Source of the DNA: Hyphomicrobiales bacterium
GTDB lineage: Bacteria > Pseudomonadota > Alphaproteobacteria > Rhizobiales > Rhizobiaceae
DNA length: 64,000 bases
Assembly (NCBI GenBank): GCA_900472625.1
Contig: UCIT01000028.1
Location: forward strand, 22,077-86,076
Direction: 5' to 3'
Below the pieces are notes generated by a model. The model did not search any database. It saw nothing but the letters and a program-made list of their open reading frames with translations, and was not told the origin of the DNA. Of the stretch, positions 1 through 7,644 are shown in pieces (within the stretch, counting starts at the first letter, position 1; every line of letters begins with the position of its first letter). Made by a program: the position numbers and the translations under genes.

Positions 1-1
1 A

Positions 2-151
2 CCGCTTACCGACTTCGTGACGGAATCGATCACGCTTCTCTGCGCTGATCCGACACCGGCGGAAGTTCTCGTGCAGCGCGTTATGCCGCAGCGCACCGCC
101 GAGCAAACCGGCAACTTCGAGGCCGTTTTCGGGATGATCAACCCGGGCTGA
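2..151 (+). CDS. C-terminal end of a short-chain dehydrogenase (DltE-like), 5' part outside window
   Basis: An open frame runs from the window edge to TGA at 149-151 and gives 49 residues (starting PLTDFVTESITLL, ending FGMINPG). The pattern of a short helix, the stretch EVLVQRVMPQR and a closing F-x-x-x-N-P resembles the C-terminus of DltE-type NAD(P)-dependent SDR proteins. No catalytic residues fall inside the visible part, so the assignment rests on the tail alone. The next gene begins 34 bp downstream on the same strand, so this may be the upstream member of the same transcription unit. Confidence 0.45.
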   Translation, partial: PLTDFVTESITLLCADPTPAEVLVQRVMPQRTAEQTGNFEAVFGMINPG

Positions 152-185
152 GTGTTGCCGGTCAAACTTCGAAAGACATCCCTGA

Positions 186-677
186 ATGACGCACTACCCT
201 GCTGCCAAACACCTGATCGGCGCCATTCTGGGCCTGTCGCTGACGTCGTTCGTACCAATTGCCTTCGCGCATCACGGCTTCACGAGCCGATATGATATGG
301 GCAAGCCGGTCTGGATCGAGGGGACGGTCGAGCGCTTCTATTTCGGTAACCCGCACTCGGAGATCACCGTGAGGATTGCTGCCGATCTGGTAGTCCCGCA
401 ACCGGCGCCGACGCTCGGGCCGGCTTCTTCCTTCCTTAGCAATGCGGCTCTACATGTGCCGCAGGATCTGCGCGGCAATACCGTCGAACTGGAATTGCCG
501 CCGACTTCGCAGTATGTCGGCCTTGGCGACCGGGTAGCCGTCGGCGACCGGATCGCCGCTGTCGCCGTCCGCAATTGCGAGGCGCCGTATCAGTTGAACG
601 TGCAGTGGCTGCGGCTGGCGGACGGCAGTATCGAAAGCCGTCAGGCGGCAATGAGCTACATGGTCGAGCAATGCTGA
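186..677 (+). CDS. Exported DUF6152 family protein
   Basis: The 163-residue protein has a Sec signal peptide at residues 1-28 (hydrophobic core, cleavage after AFA). The mature part opens with HHGFTSRYD, then EGTVERFYFGNPH, the conserved pattern of DUF6152 proteins, small periplasmic beta-rich proteins of unknown function. The His-rich start and the NPH motif could bind a metal, but that is inference. The gene overlaps the next one by 7 bp (start at 671, stop at 677), so the two are probably translationally coupled. Together with the following membrane protein and secreted dioxygenase it forms a small envelope-directed operon. Confidence 0.75.
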   Translation: MTHYPAAKHLIGAILGLSLTSFVPIAFAHHGFTSRYDMGKPVWIEGTVERFYFGNPHSEITVRIAADLVVPQPAPTLGPASSFLSNAALHVPQDLRGNTVELELPPTSQYVGLGDRVAVGDRIAAVAVRNCEAPYQLNVQWLRLADGSIESRQAAMSYMVEQC

Positions 678-1141
678 TCGATGTGTTTCGTATGATCGAG
701 GACCTTGGCTTCATTGCTCAGGTCAGGTCCTCGCTAACCCTTTACGCAACAGTGAACGCTCTGCACATCTTGGGACTGGCGACCCTCATAGGTGCGGTGC
801 TGACCTTCGACCTGCGCGCTTCCGGTCTCTGGAGGCGCGACCACTGGCGGGAGGGGCTCGATGTGGCTATCCCTGTCGCAGCGATGGGACTAGCACTGGC
901 GATCGCCACCGGCATCATCCTGTTTGCCGTGCGCGGCAGCCATTACGCAACAATGCCGGTATTTCTCGTGAAGATCGCAATCCTCCTCGTCGGTCTCGTC
1001 AATATCGTCATCTGCCACGGCTTCATTCGCCGCAGCCGTGCCGAACTACCTACGCTCGCAATTCGCATCAGCGCCGCGACCTCGGCGCTCACCTGGATAT
1101 CCGCACTGTTTGCCGGGCGTTGGATCGCGTTTGCGGCTTAA
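671..1141 (+). CDS. Small integral membrane protein, DUF6644/DUF2214-like
   Basis: The protein has 156 residues if started at ATG 671, which overlaps the end of the DUF6152 gene. Four hydrophobic segments are visible (near residues 25-50, 68-92, 97-117 and 130-150), and a loop reading TFDLRASGLWRRDHWRE follows the first helix. This four-helix layout with a conserved D-R after helix 1 is typical of DUF6644-type proteins, which often sit beside DUF6152 genes. Function is unknown; a partner role for the exported neighbour is inference. A longer reading frame upstream of 671 is not needed. Confidence 0.65.
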   Translation: MLIDVFRMIEDLGFIAQVRSSLTLYATVNALHILGLATLIGAVLTFDLRASGLWRRDHWREGLDVAIPVAAMGLALAIATGIILFAVRGSHYATMPVFLVKIAILLVGLVNIVICHGFIRRSRAELPTLAIRISAATSALTWISALFAGRWIAFAA

Positions 1142-1158
1142 GGAGAAGGAGGCCAGAC

Positions 1159-1746
1159 ATGATGGAAAAGACCAGACGAACTATGCTCAAGGCGCTGCTA
1201 GCCGTCCCGCCGTCCCTGGTGCTTCTCCCAGACAGTACCCTAGCGCAGACTGCGGATCTACCGCTGACACCGAGCTGCGCCGGGCGCGAGGACGAAACGC
1301 TACAGCAGACGCAAGGCCCCTACTATCGCCCGGATGCACCTCTGCGTTCGAGCCTCGGACCGGCCGCGGCCGGACAATCCCTCTTTACCCTTTGCGGCTT
1401 CGTCATCGACACGAGCTGCAATCCGGTGCCCGGTGCGATCGTCGAAATCTGGCATGCAGATCACGAGGGCAACTACGACAATCGCGGCTTCGGCTTGCGT
1501 GGCCACCAGTTAACCGATGCTAAGGGACGCTGGGGTTTCGACACGATCATGACGCATCACTATTCCTTGCGCACGGCCCATTACCATTTTCGGGTAGAGG
1601 CGCCCGGTCGGCCACTGCTGACGACACAGCTCTACCTGCCAGATCACCCACGCAACGACAAGGACCAATTTTTCGATCCGCGCCTATTAATGGTCCTGGA
1701 CCGGACAAAAGCAATCGGCCGGTTCAACTTCGTCCTCGCCGCCTGA
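1159..1746 (+). CDS. Tat-exported intradiol ring-cleavage dioxygenase
   Basis: The protein has 195 residues and a strong ribosome site (GGAGAAGGAGG) before ATG 1159. The N-terminus carries a twin-arginine signal (TRRTMLK, residues 5-11) followed by a hydrophobic stretch. The intradiol fold is recognised by QGPYYRPDAP, EIWHADHEGNYDN and LRTAHYHFRV. The four Fe(III) ligands of the family correspond to Tyr106, Tyr135, His141 and His143, and all are present. Family members cleave catechol-type rings between the hydroxyls. Periplasmic export is unusual compared with cytoplasmic CatA/PcaGH but known in a subgroup. The substrate cannot be told from sequence. Confidence 0.85.
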   Translation: MMEKTRRTMLKALLAVPPSLVLLPDSTLAQTADLPLTPSCAGREDETLQQTQGPYYRPDAPLRSSLGPAAAGQSLFTLCGFVIDTSCNPVPGAIVEIWHADHEGNYDNRGFGLRGHQLTDAKGRWGFDTIMTHHYSLRTAHYHFRVEAPGRPLLTTQLYLPDHPRNDKDQFFDPRLLMVLDRTKAIGRFNFVLAA

Positions 1747-1763
1747 CAGGAAGGGGTTTCACA

Positions 1764-2174
1764 ATGATCCGCTATGCAATGTTCGTCTTCGCCGGCAGCC
1801 TGGTTGCCGCTGCGCCATCCCATTCTCAGTCCCGGCCGGCTGAGAACATTATCCGCGACCTATCATCCGCTCTGTTGTCGCGGGAGGTGTCGATAACGTT
1901 GAAACTCTTCGACCTTGACAAGGGCGGCTATGCATAGACCTTTGACGGCACGCTGGTGACGGCGCCAAAATTCGAAACGTGGTTGCGTCGGGATATTCTT
2001 GAAGCCGGGCGCGTCTTCATCATCGATGACATCTCGGTTCGCGGAACGGACATCCATGTCTAGGCGACCTACGGGATCGGTCGGCCGCAAAGCAAGCGCT
2101 TCTACCTATTCCGGCTGTCTGCGAACAGAAGGATAGTGGAATGGCGGATCAGCCATCCTCCGGCTTTGCCGTAG
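1764..2174 (+). pseudogene. Exported hypothetical protein interrupted by two amber codons
   Basis: From ATG 1764, behind AGGAAGGGG, the frame gives a signal-peptide-like N-terminus (residues 1-22, ending APSHS). It meets TAG at 1935-1937 and TAG at 2061-2063 and finally stops at TAG 2172-2174. The reading stays coherent across both internal stops (136 codons plus the terminator). Each could come from CAG by one C-to-T change, which suggests simple decay. The fold after the first stop (FETWLRRDIL..FRLSANRRIVEWRI) is reminiscent of small alpha/beta-barrel proteins, but I do not recognise a family. It is the last gene of the intradiol operon. Confidence 0.6.
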
Positions 2175-2183
2175 GTGCTAGCC

Positions 2184-3131
2184 ATGCTGACCCCAAGCCC
2201 TTCTCATTCCGGAACGGTCTTTCCGACGCCGATCGCTGCGTTGTCGACCGATGATATCGGCGACATCTTCAACTTTGTCGTTGAGGCCTTCTCGGCCCGG
2301 AAGGCTGTCGCTCTCGCCACGCTCGTCGAAATCCGAGGTGGTGATGCGCGCACATTGGCGCACAGATGGCGATCAGCATCGACGGGCGCTATTGCGGCTA
2401 TATCTCCGGTGGATGTACCGAGGCGGCGGTAGCTGCAGAGGCGCTGTTAGCACTAGCCGAAAAACAGGGATCGGAGAGTGGCATTCGGGCATGGGTCGCC
2501 CACATTCGACATCGTGCTTCCTTGTGGCGGTGGACTGACAATCATAATCCATTTGGTCAGGCAGATCGAACAAGATCGCCGCGGTTCTTGCCGCGCGCGC
2601 ATCGCGACATTCGACGGGACTTCGATATTCACCTTCACGCCAGATGCTGACGGTCTGTCTCGATAGGGGAAACCGGCTGGGATAGCGAGGATTTCGTGAT
2701 CGCCCACAGGCCATCGACACACGGCTGGTCGTCTGCGGCCGCTTGAGTCAAAGACGACGGCAAAAATGACCGCGGTGAGCGGTTACGACGTCGTGAGATT
2801 GACCCTTCCAGTGATCCTCGGATGCTTGTCGAGCACGTCGATGCTTACAGTGCCGTGGTGCTGCTTTGCCCTGACCTCGATGCAGAGGGGGCCTTCTCAA
2901 GGCAGCGCGGGCCGCGAGGCCGTTCTATCTCGGTGCATTGGGTTAGCAGACGGACGCATGCCAAACGGACCGATTACCTGAGGACACAGGGTTCGGATGG
3001 ATGTCGATAGGATCGAGGCACCGAGCGGGCTATTTCCGAAAGCCCGTGACGCCAATGCGCTGGCGCTTTCGGTGCTCGCCGATGTGGCGGCCTGCTTGCA
3101 GGAGAGCCCAGGCAGTCCATTTCCAGATTAA
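2184..3131 (+). pseudogene. XdhC/CoxI-type molybdenum hydroxylase maturation factor, multiply frameshifted
   Basis: Fragments of one XdhC-like protein follow each other in different frames. They read STDDIGDIFNFVVEAFSARK (from 2241), ISIDGRYCGYISGGCTEAAV (from 2369), PTFDIVLPCGGGLTIIIHLV (from 2502), MLVEHVDAYSAVVLLCPDLD (from 2822), then RRTHAKRTDYLRTQG and ANALALSVLADVAACLQE to a stop at 3131. At least four indels separate them. XdhC proteins deliver sulfurated molybdenum cofactor to xanthine-dehydrogenase-type enzymes. No such enzyme gene is visible here, so this accessory gene is orphaned as well as broken. Confidence 0.75.
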
Positions 3132-3359
3132 AATGTAGATGACCGACATGAGTCATCTGTAAAGCGATCGACGCATTCCGCTCGGTGCGGGCAATCCGCG
3201 CCAGTCCTGTTGCGATCAATGCAGCCTATTACTTGCTCGGCATCACCAGCCGGGGGGCGGTCGCGGAATTGCGAGCCGAACTCGACACATGGTCTGCAGG
3301 TCAGGACGAGCGAAGCAAGCAAATTCCCACCCACGGCCAACGGGGTTTTTGTCGAGTTG

Positions 3360-3794
3360 TCAGGCCTCCCGGTCGAAGGTCGCGCGCGCGGCGTCAACCG
3401 CTTTATGATTTTCGACAGCCCAGATCCAGACGTTACAGAAGGCTGCACTGAGTGTCAGGCCGAGAGGCGAGAGACTATATTCGACCTTCGGTGGAACACA
3501 GGCATACAGTTTACGGACGACAAGTCCGTCTCGCTCCATCCGTCGCAGCGTCTGCGTCAGCATCTTCTGGCTAATGCCGCTGACATGGCGGGCGATCTCC
3601 GAGAAGCGCAGCGTACCCTCATCCCAAAGCGTGTCGAGAATGACGACGGTCCACTTGTCGGCGAAGCTCGAGATCATTTCGCGCACGAGCCCTTCAATGT
3701 TCGGATCAACATCCTGCGGGTAGTCGCGCGCTTTGTAGGTCTGCGCACGTCTGAGATCATCGGCGGAGTAGGAAGAGGCATGGGATTTTTTCAT
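3360..3794 (-). CDS. HxlR-type winged-helix transcriptional regulator
   Basis: The 144-residue protein carries the HxlR signature: KWTVVILDTLWDEGTLRFSEI at residues 46-66, ISQKMLTQTLRRMERDGLV as recognition helix and wing, and a wing strand ending PKVEYSLSPLG. HxlR proteins are dimeric regulators that usually control an adjacent oxidoreductase or answer to electrophiles. Its start faces a LysR pseudogene across about 150 bp. It is one of only two intact regulators in this decayed stretch. The neighbouring target, if any, may have been lost. The 3132-3359 interval downstream of its stop holds no gene I can support. Confidence 0.85.
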   Translation of the reverse strand: MKKSHASSYSADDLRRAQTYKARDYPQDVDPNIEGLVREMISSFADKWTVVILDTLWDEGTLRFSEIARHVSGISQKMLTQTLRRMERDGLVVRKLYACVPPKVEYSLSPLGLTLSAAFCNVWIWAVENHKAVDAARATFDREA

Positions 3795-3941
3795 GCCTCG
3801 ACCATAAATAAGAAACTAACGCACTTAAAGAGACGATCTTCACTCCGTCGGACCCTAGCGGGTTTGGGTCACGAACGGACGTATGTTAGGCAGCGTCCAT
3901 GAGCAAGGCCCGGTTTACCGGACCCTCGCGTCGCGTTCAGC

Positions 3942-4760
3942 CACGCTTTGCGAGCCACCGAGACGCGGCTGGGCGTGCGCCTAGTTGAGCGCACAGCAAG
4001 AAGCGTCCGCCTCACCGATGCCGGCTCGCAGCTCGCGGAACGGATCGGCCCCTCCATGGCAGCGATCAACGAAGCGGTTGACGAACTCTAGGACATGGCG
4101 ACCCTCCCATCGGGCCGGGTGCGGGTGACGACAATGGAGTATGGTGTTCGGCTACTATTCGAGCGCGGCCTCGCGCAATTCTTAGATAGCTATCCTAAGA
4201 TCGAGATCGAGCACTCGGTCGATATGGCGCTTGTCGATCTTGTCGAGTCAAATTTTGATGTTGGAATTCGTTATCGCGGCGATGTACCCGGGGACATGGT
4301 CGCCATTCCTATTGGTTCGCCGGTGGCATTTGTTGCCGTCGCGTCGCCGGCCTATCTGGCGAAATCTTCACAACCTCAACGACCAGCTGACCTCTTGAAG
4401 CACCAGTGTATCCGTCAACGAATGGCTAGCGGCGCGAAACACCGGTGGTCCTTTCAAGACGGGGGGCGGAATGTGACGATTGACCCACCCGGTCGCCTCA
4501 CCGTCGAAAGTATCAAGAGTACAGTCACGGCCGCAGTCCGAGGAGCGGGAATTGGATATCTGCCGCGGCACCACGCCGCCGACCTGATTACGTCAGGTAC
4601 ACTCATTGTTCTGCTTGATCGATTTTCATCCACCTTCGATGGCCACTGCTTGTATTACAAGGCTACCAAACAGCCGACGCAGGCATTCGCCGCCTTCATC
4701 GATTATATGCGCGGACGACATAATGAGCGTGCTATAGGGAGCTGCCGGAATGTGAGGTGA
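3942..4760 (+). pseudogene. LysR-family regulator, truncated and interrupted
   Basis: The frame reads FSHALRATETRLGVRLVERT, then SVRLTDAGSQLAERI, the second half of a LysR helix-turn-helix domain. It meets an in-frame TAG at 4089-4091 and continues from ATG 4095 as an effector-binding domain (SGRVRVTTMEYGVRLLFERG ... AFAAFIDYMRG). The first 25-30 residues of the DNA-binding domain are missing or frameshifted. The part from 4095 could still be translated as a 221-residue effector domain without DNA binding, but there is no convincing ribosome site. LysR proteins of this subgroup (CrgA/DsdC-like with YLPRHHAADLI) usually regulate a divergent oxidoreductase gene. Confidence 0.8.
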
Positions 4761-4801
4761 ACCCTATGGGGGTAATCCACCTATATGAACGCAGTTCACC
4801 T
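4755..4801. terminator. Inverted repeat between convergent regulator remnants, possible terminator
   Basis: AGGTGAAC at 4755-4762 and GTTCACCT at 4794-4801 are perfect 8-bp inverted repeats with a 31-bp interval. They lie exactly between the stops of the LysR remnant and the convergent TetR remnant. The interval is long for an efficient hairpin and there is no U-tract, so terminator function is uncertain; an old operator is the alternative. Confidence 0.3.
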
Positions 4802-4818
4802 AGCCTGATTATCAGTGC

Positions 4819-5404
4819 TTAGGCCAGAGGGCCAATCGTGCCTAAGGCATATAACAAACGAGCTTCTTGCCGCGCGACGATCCTCTCGAAAACGCCGGGA
4901 TCGCTCGTCGCTTGCGATAGCACGATTGCGCCTTGGATGCCTGACACCGTTTCCTCTGCGAGTTCACCGGCTTGCACCGCCGGGACGTTACCTGCTTCTA
5001 AGCATTGGGTTAGTGCCAAGATCCACCGATAGAAATAGCCCGTGATCGCAGCTGAGAAGGCGCTACTGGAAGCGCCCAAGTTGGCCGACTAAACAGGCTT
5101 TTGCTCCGGAATGAAAATTGGCCGTCACCTCCTTAAGCATATGAGGGACCGCTTCTTCGGGATTTCGGGCTCTTTCAAGCGGCAGGAAAATCCTGCTCTC
5201 GAACCAGCTCTCAATGTGGGCGAGGACTGCCTGCAACATTTCATCTTTCCCGCCTGGAAAGAAGTTGTAGAGGCTCCCTTTGCCAAGGCCGGTCGCGGTG
5301 GAAACCGCCGACAAGCTGGCTCCTTCGAAACCATGCTGGCGAAATACCTCTGCCAAGGCCGGTACAGCCTGAGCACGATCAGTTATGGCTCGTTTCGCGT
5401 TCAA
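4819..5404 (-). pseudogene. TetR-family regulator with one frameshift
   Basis: The N-terminal part (5404 down to about 5075) encodes a TetR DNA-binding domain (ALAEVFRQHGFEGASLSAVS, TGLGKGSLYNFFPGGKDEM). It extends into the ligand domain as far as ACLVGQLGR. The rest of the protein (GASSSAFSAAITGYFYRWIL ... EARLLYALGTIGPLA) continues in another frame down to 4819. One indel near 5070-5080 breaks an otherwise full-length protein of about 195 residues. The downstream SDR remnant on the opposite strand was probably its target, since TetR/SDR divergent pairs are common. Confidence 0.8.
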
Positions 5405-5601
5405 AGCCCTAGGTCACTCAACGGAGGATGGTTGTCACGCCGACGACTGAGTTGCCCATAGAGCTTGCGCTCGCCCTCAGCAATTGGAAAATTGGAAGAT
5501 CATTTATCGAAGCTAATCGCCGTGACATCAAACCGGTCTGGTCAAACTCCCAGTTCTCGTTTTCTTAGAAGCTGGATGGGGGAGCGGCGGGCGGGACATG
5601 A

Positions 5602-6207
5602 CCTCCAACGATAGTTGTACCGATCAGTGGCGGCAAAGCCATCGCGCCTCACTTCCGAGCAAATCTCGGCGGAGCACTCATAATCGACAAGCGGCGTAAT
5701 GGCCTTTTCGGCCTACGCGCAACCAAGTTTGCGGTGGAAGGATTGTCTGAGGGCTGTGGCACGAGCTGGGCAGGTTGGGTCAAAATCGTGGAGCCCGGAC
5801 TAACCAAGACGGACTTCGCAAGCCGATCCATTGAGGTTCTCGATTATTCAGCGCTGCCTGACTATGCGCCCATGATGGAGGCGATCAACACCACACGTGA
5901 ACGAAACGCTCGGCGTGCAAGCACACCTGAGGCGGTTGCGGACATGACTTTCGAAGCCGCGAATGACCCAAGCGACAGTCTCCGCTATCTCGTGGGCGCG
6001 GACGTAAAGCAGCTCTGGCGGTTGCGTCGGTGGCTTGGGGACCAAACGCAAATTCGCATCCTACGTCGCCTCTTCAAAGCGCTGATCAGGAGAGTAAATC
6101 ATGCAGGCGTAGTGGTTCTTCTTTCAATATTGATAAGAATCTCGGTCATACGCAGCGCTACTCAAGCCGGATCAACGCCAAACCGCCTGATCCGTCGCCT
6201 TAAATGA
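5602..6207 (+). pseudogene. Short-chain dehydrogenase remnant lacking the cofactor-binding half
   Basis: An open frame begins right after a TGA at 5599-5601. It encodes the C-terminal half of an SDR: APHFRANLGGALIID, then LRATKFAVEGLSEG, where a Y-x-x-x-K would be expected and Tyr is lost, then VKIVEPGLTKTDFASRS. The Rossmann TGxxxGxG region and NNAG motif are absent. The remaining tail (ADVKQLWRLRRWLGDQ) matches SDRs of about 270 residues. With the catalytic Tyr missing and no N-terminus it cannot be functional. It faces the TetR remnant. Confidence 0.75.
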
Positions 6208-6216
6208 ATGTCACAG

Positions 6217-6690
6217 TCAAAGTCTAGACAATCGCTGATGTATGAGAGCGAGAATCTCACGCGCGAAATCCATCTCCTCTGGCGCTATCCCGGCTGCTGC
6301 ATAACGGGCGCATTGGTTTTGAACTGCTTGTATTGACGACAAAGCTGCTACTCCCTCGGGAGATAACTCAAGAAGCTTTGCGCGGCGGTGCGCTGGATTG
6401 GGACTGTAGCGACACAAGCCATCCTCTACCAAAAGATCAGCAACACGCTGGACACTCTGGCGCGTGTGTCCAAGGTATCCTGCTATCGCGGCAACAGATG
6501 CGGGATTATTCTCAATTATACTCAGAACTTGGGTGCGAGCGAATGTCTGGCCCGCTGGCTTAGCAGATGCGTTCCCTACCGCCTCCAACAGCGCGGCGGT
6601 TTGAGCGATCTGGTCGATCAAAGCGGTATAGGCGCGGCACGCCGCTTCGGGATTGACAGCATGCTGTCGTTTCTCTATATCGTTCTTCAT
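6217..6690 (-). CDS. MarR-family regulator of the adjacent ABM/Dabb genes
   Basis: The protein has 157 residues with a winged-helix core (FARTQVLSIIENNPASVAAI, GHTRQSVQRVADLLVEDGL, and a wing with NPAHRRAKLLELSPEG), the MarR fold. It is divergent from an ABM-domain gene that starts 54 bp away. The intergenic space and the first codons contain two copies of GACAGCATnCTGTC (see operator entry), so repression of both its own gene and the ABM/Dabb pair is likely. MarR proteins usually release DNA on binding a phenolic or other small ligand, but the ligand is not evident. Confidence 0.88.
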   Translation of the reverse strand: MKNDIEKRQHAVNPEAACRAYTALIDQIAQTAALLEAVGNASAKPAGQTFARTQVLSIIENNPASVAAIAGYLGHTRQSVQRVADLLVEDGLCRYSPNPAHRRAKLLELSPEGVAALSSIQAVQNQCARYAAAGIAPEEMDFAREILALIHQRLSRL

Positions 6691-6706
6691 GACAGCATAC
6701 TGTCAT
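6655..6706. promoter_or_regulatory. Twin palindromic operators for the MarR protein
   Basis: GACAGCATGCTGTC (6655-6668, perfect palindrome, inside codons 8-12 of the MarR gene) and ATGACAGCATACTGTCAT (6689-6706, covering its start codon) share GACAGCATnCTGTC. They are 36 bp apart centre to centre, about 3.4 helical turns. The second copy lies between the MarR gene and the divergent ABM gene. Position and repetition make autoregulation the simplest reading. Confidence 0.75.
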
Positions 6707-6743
6707 TTATGTTTTAGCTTCGCAATGCCCTGAGGGATTTAAC

Positions 6744-7163
6744 ATGTCCGACTTTGAGAATTTCGCTCCCATAGCCTTTGAAGAGGTAGATCCGAGTGTT
6801 CCCTATGAAAGCCAGCTTCGATCCGGTTATAGAGGTGAGGTCACCCTGATAGGGACCTATGTCTTTGCAACTGATGTAGCCCTTGAAGGGTTTCTGACGA
6901 CCTTTCCCGCACATGCCGATTTCATGAAAAGCAAACCGGGCTTCCAGTCTGCGCAACTCCATCGAGGAATTGATGGAGCAAGGGTGTTGATTATCTACGC
7001 AGACTGGGACTCTCCCGCCGCTTTCCACGCAGCCTTCGCGGCAGAGGAAGCCCTACTTGCGGAGCGTCAGGCGAAACATATCCAAAACAACCCAAGCACA
7101 CCTCCAGCTATCATCGGCCGGCGTGTGCTGGTCGAAAAGATTTTCGAGAGATATTCATTATGA
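6744..7163 (+). CDS. ABM-domain (antibiotic biosynthesis monooxygenase fold) protein
   Basis: The 139-residue protein has a dimeric alpha/beta-barrel pattern. Strand VTLIGTYVFATDV is followed by helix FLTTFPAHADFMKSKPGFQS, strand AQLHRGIDGARVLIIYADWD and helix AAFHAAFAAEEALLAERQAK, as in ABM/heme-degrading-monooxygenase-like proteins. Some relatives oxidise quinols without cofactor and others are scavengers; the true reaction is unknown. The stop overlaps the next start by 4 bp (ATGA at 7160), and the divergent MarR gene probably controls both. It resembles small quinol-handling modules induced by phenolic stress, which is inference. Confidence 0.7.
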   Translation: MSDFENFAPIAFEEVDPSVPYESQLRSGYRGEVTLIGTYVFATDVALEGFLTTFPAHADFMKSKPGFQSAQLHRGIDGARVLIIYADWDSPAAFHAAFAAEEALLAERQAKHIQNNPSTPPAIIGRRVLVEKIFERYSL

Positions 7164-7459
7164 AAATCCATCATGTCGTCAGTCTCTGGCTGGAAGATAA
7201 CTCCTCGGAGGTTCATCGGGAATTGGCAAAAGCTGCTAATCAACTAAGAAACATTCCAGGTGTGCTTTCAGCGGGTTTCGGAGCAACCATAGATGTTAGC
7301 AACCACAACGCACCTCAAGCGGCATTGTTTATTATCTTTGAATCACCAGAATCACGCGATCACTATATGCCCCATCCCCTGCACAAACGCATGATCGCGG
7401 CTGTCCAAAAACGTGCCACGCGCGTCGAACCACTTTTCGTTCAGGATATCCTCAATTAG
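7160..7459 (+). CDS. Dabb (stress-responsive A/B barrel) domain protein
   Basis: This 99-residue ferredoxin-like barrel protein opens with MKIHHVVSLWL, has the central GVLSAGFGATID and ends in YMPHPLHKRMIAAVQ, the PxH-P-x-H helix start typical of Dabb domains. Such proteins are small dimers seen in stress responses and in polyketide or aromatic pathways. The start overlaps the ABM gene stop (ATGA), so both are read from one mRNA under the divergent MarR operators. Two single-barrel proteins from one operon could form a mixed barrel, but nothing in the sequence proves it. Confidence 0.75.
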   Translation: MKIHHVVSLWLEDNSSEVHRELAKAANQLRNIPGVLSAGFGATIDVSNHNAPQAALFIIFESPESRDHYMPHPLHKRMIAAVQKRATRVEPLFVQDILN

Positions 7460-7644
7460 GACACTCGCCTGGACGGGATCAATGCCGCCGCGCAAGCTCG
7501 CAAAATCACTCTCGGTTGCACTCCGCTGGAACAGCGGAGACATCAATGGAAGGCTGCGACATTCGCCAGTCCGAACAGGAGAAAGCTGAGCTTCGCGAGG
7601 AACGGTTTGTCTCGAACTAATGCATCGGGCGTAGCCGAGCGGTT

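Noticed and set aside
3128..3448. Open frames on both strands between XdhC remnant and HxlR
   Set aside because: Neither strand gives a known fold; the right part is antisense to the HxlR gene.
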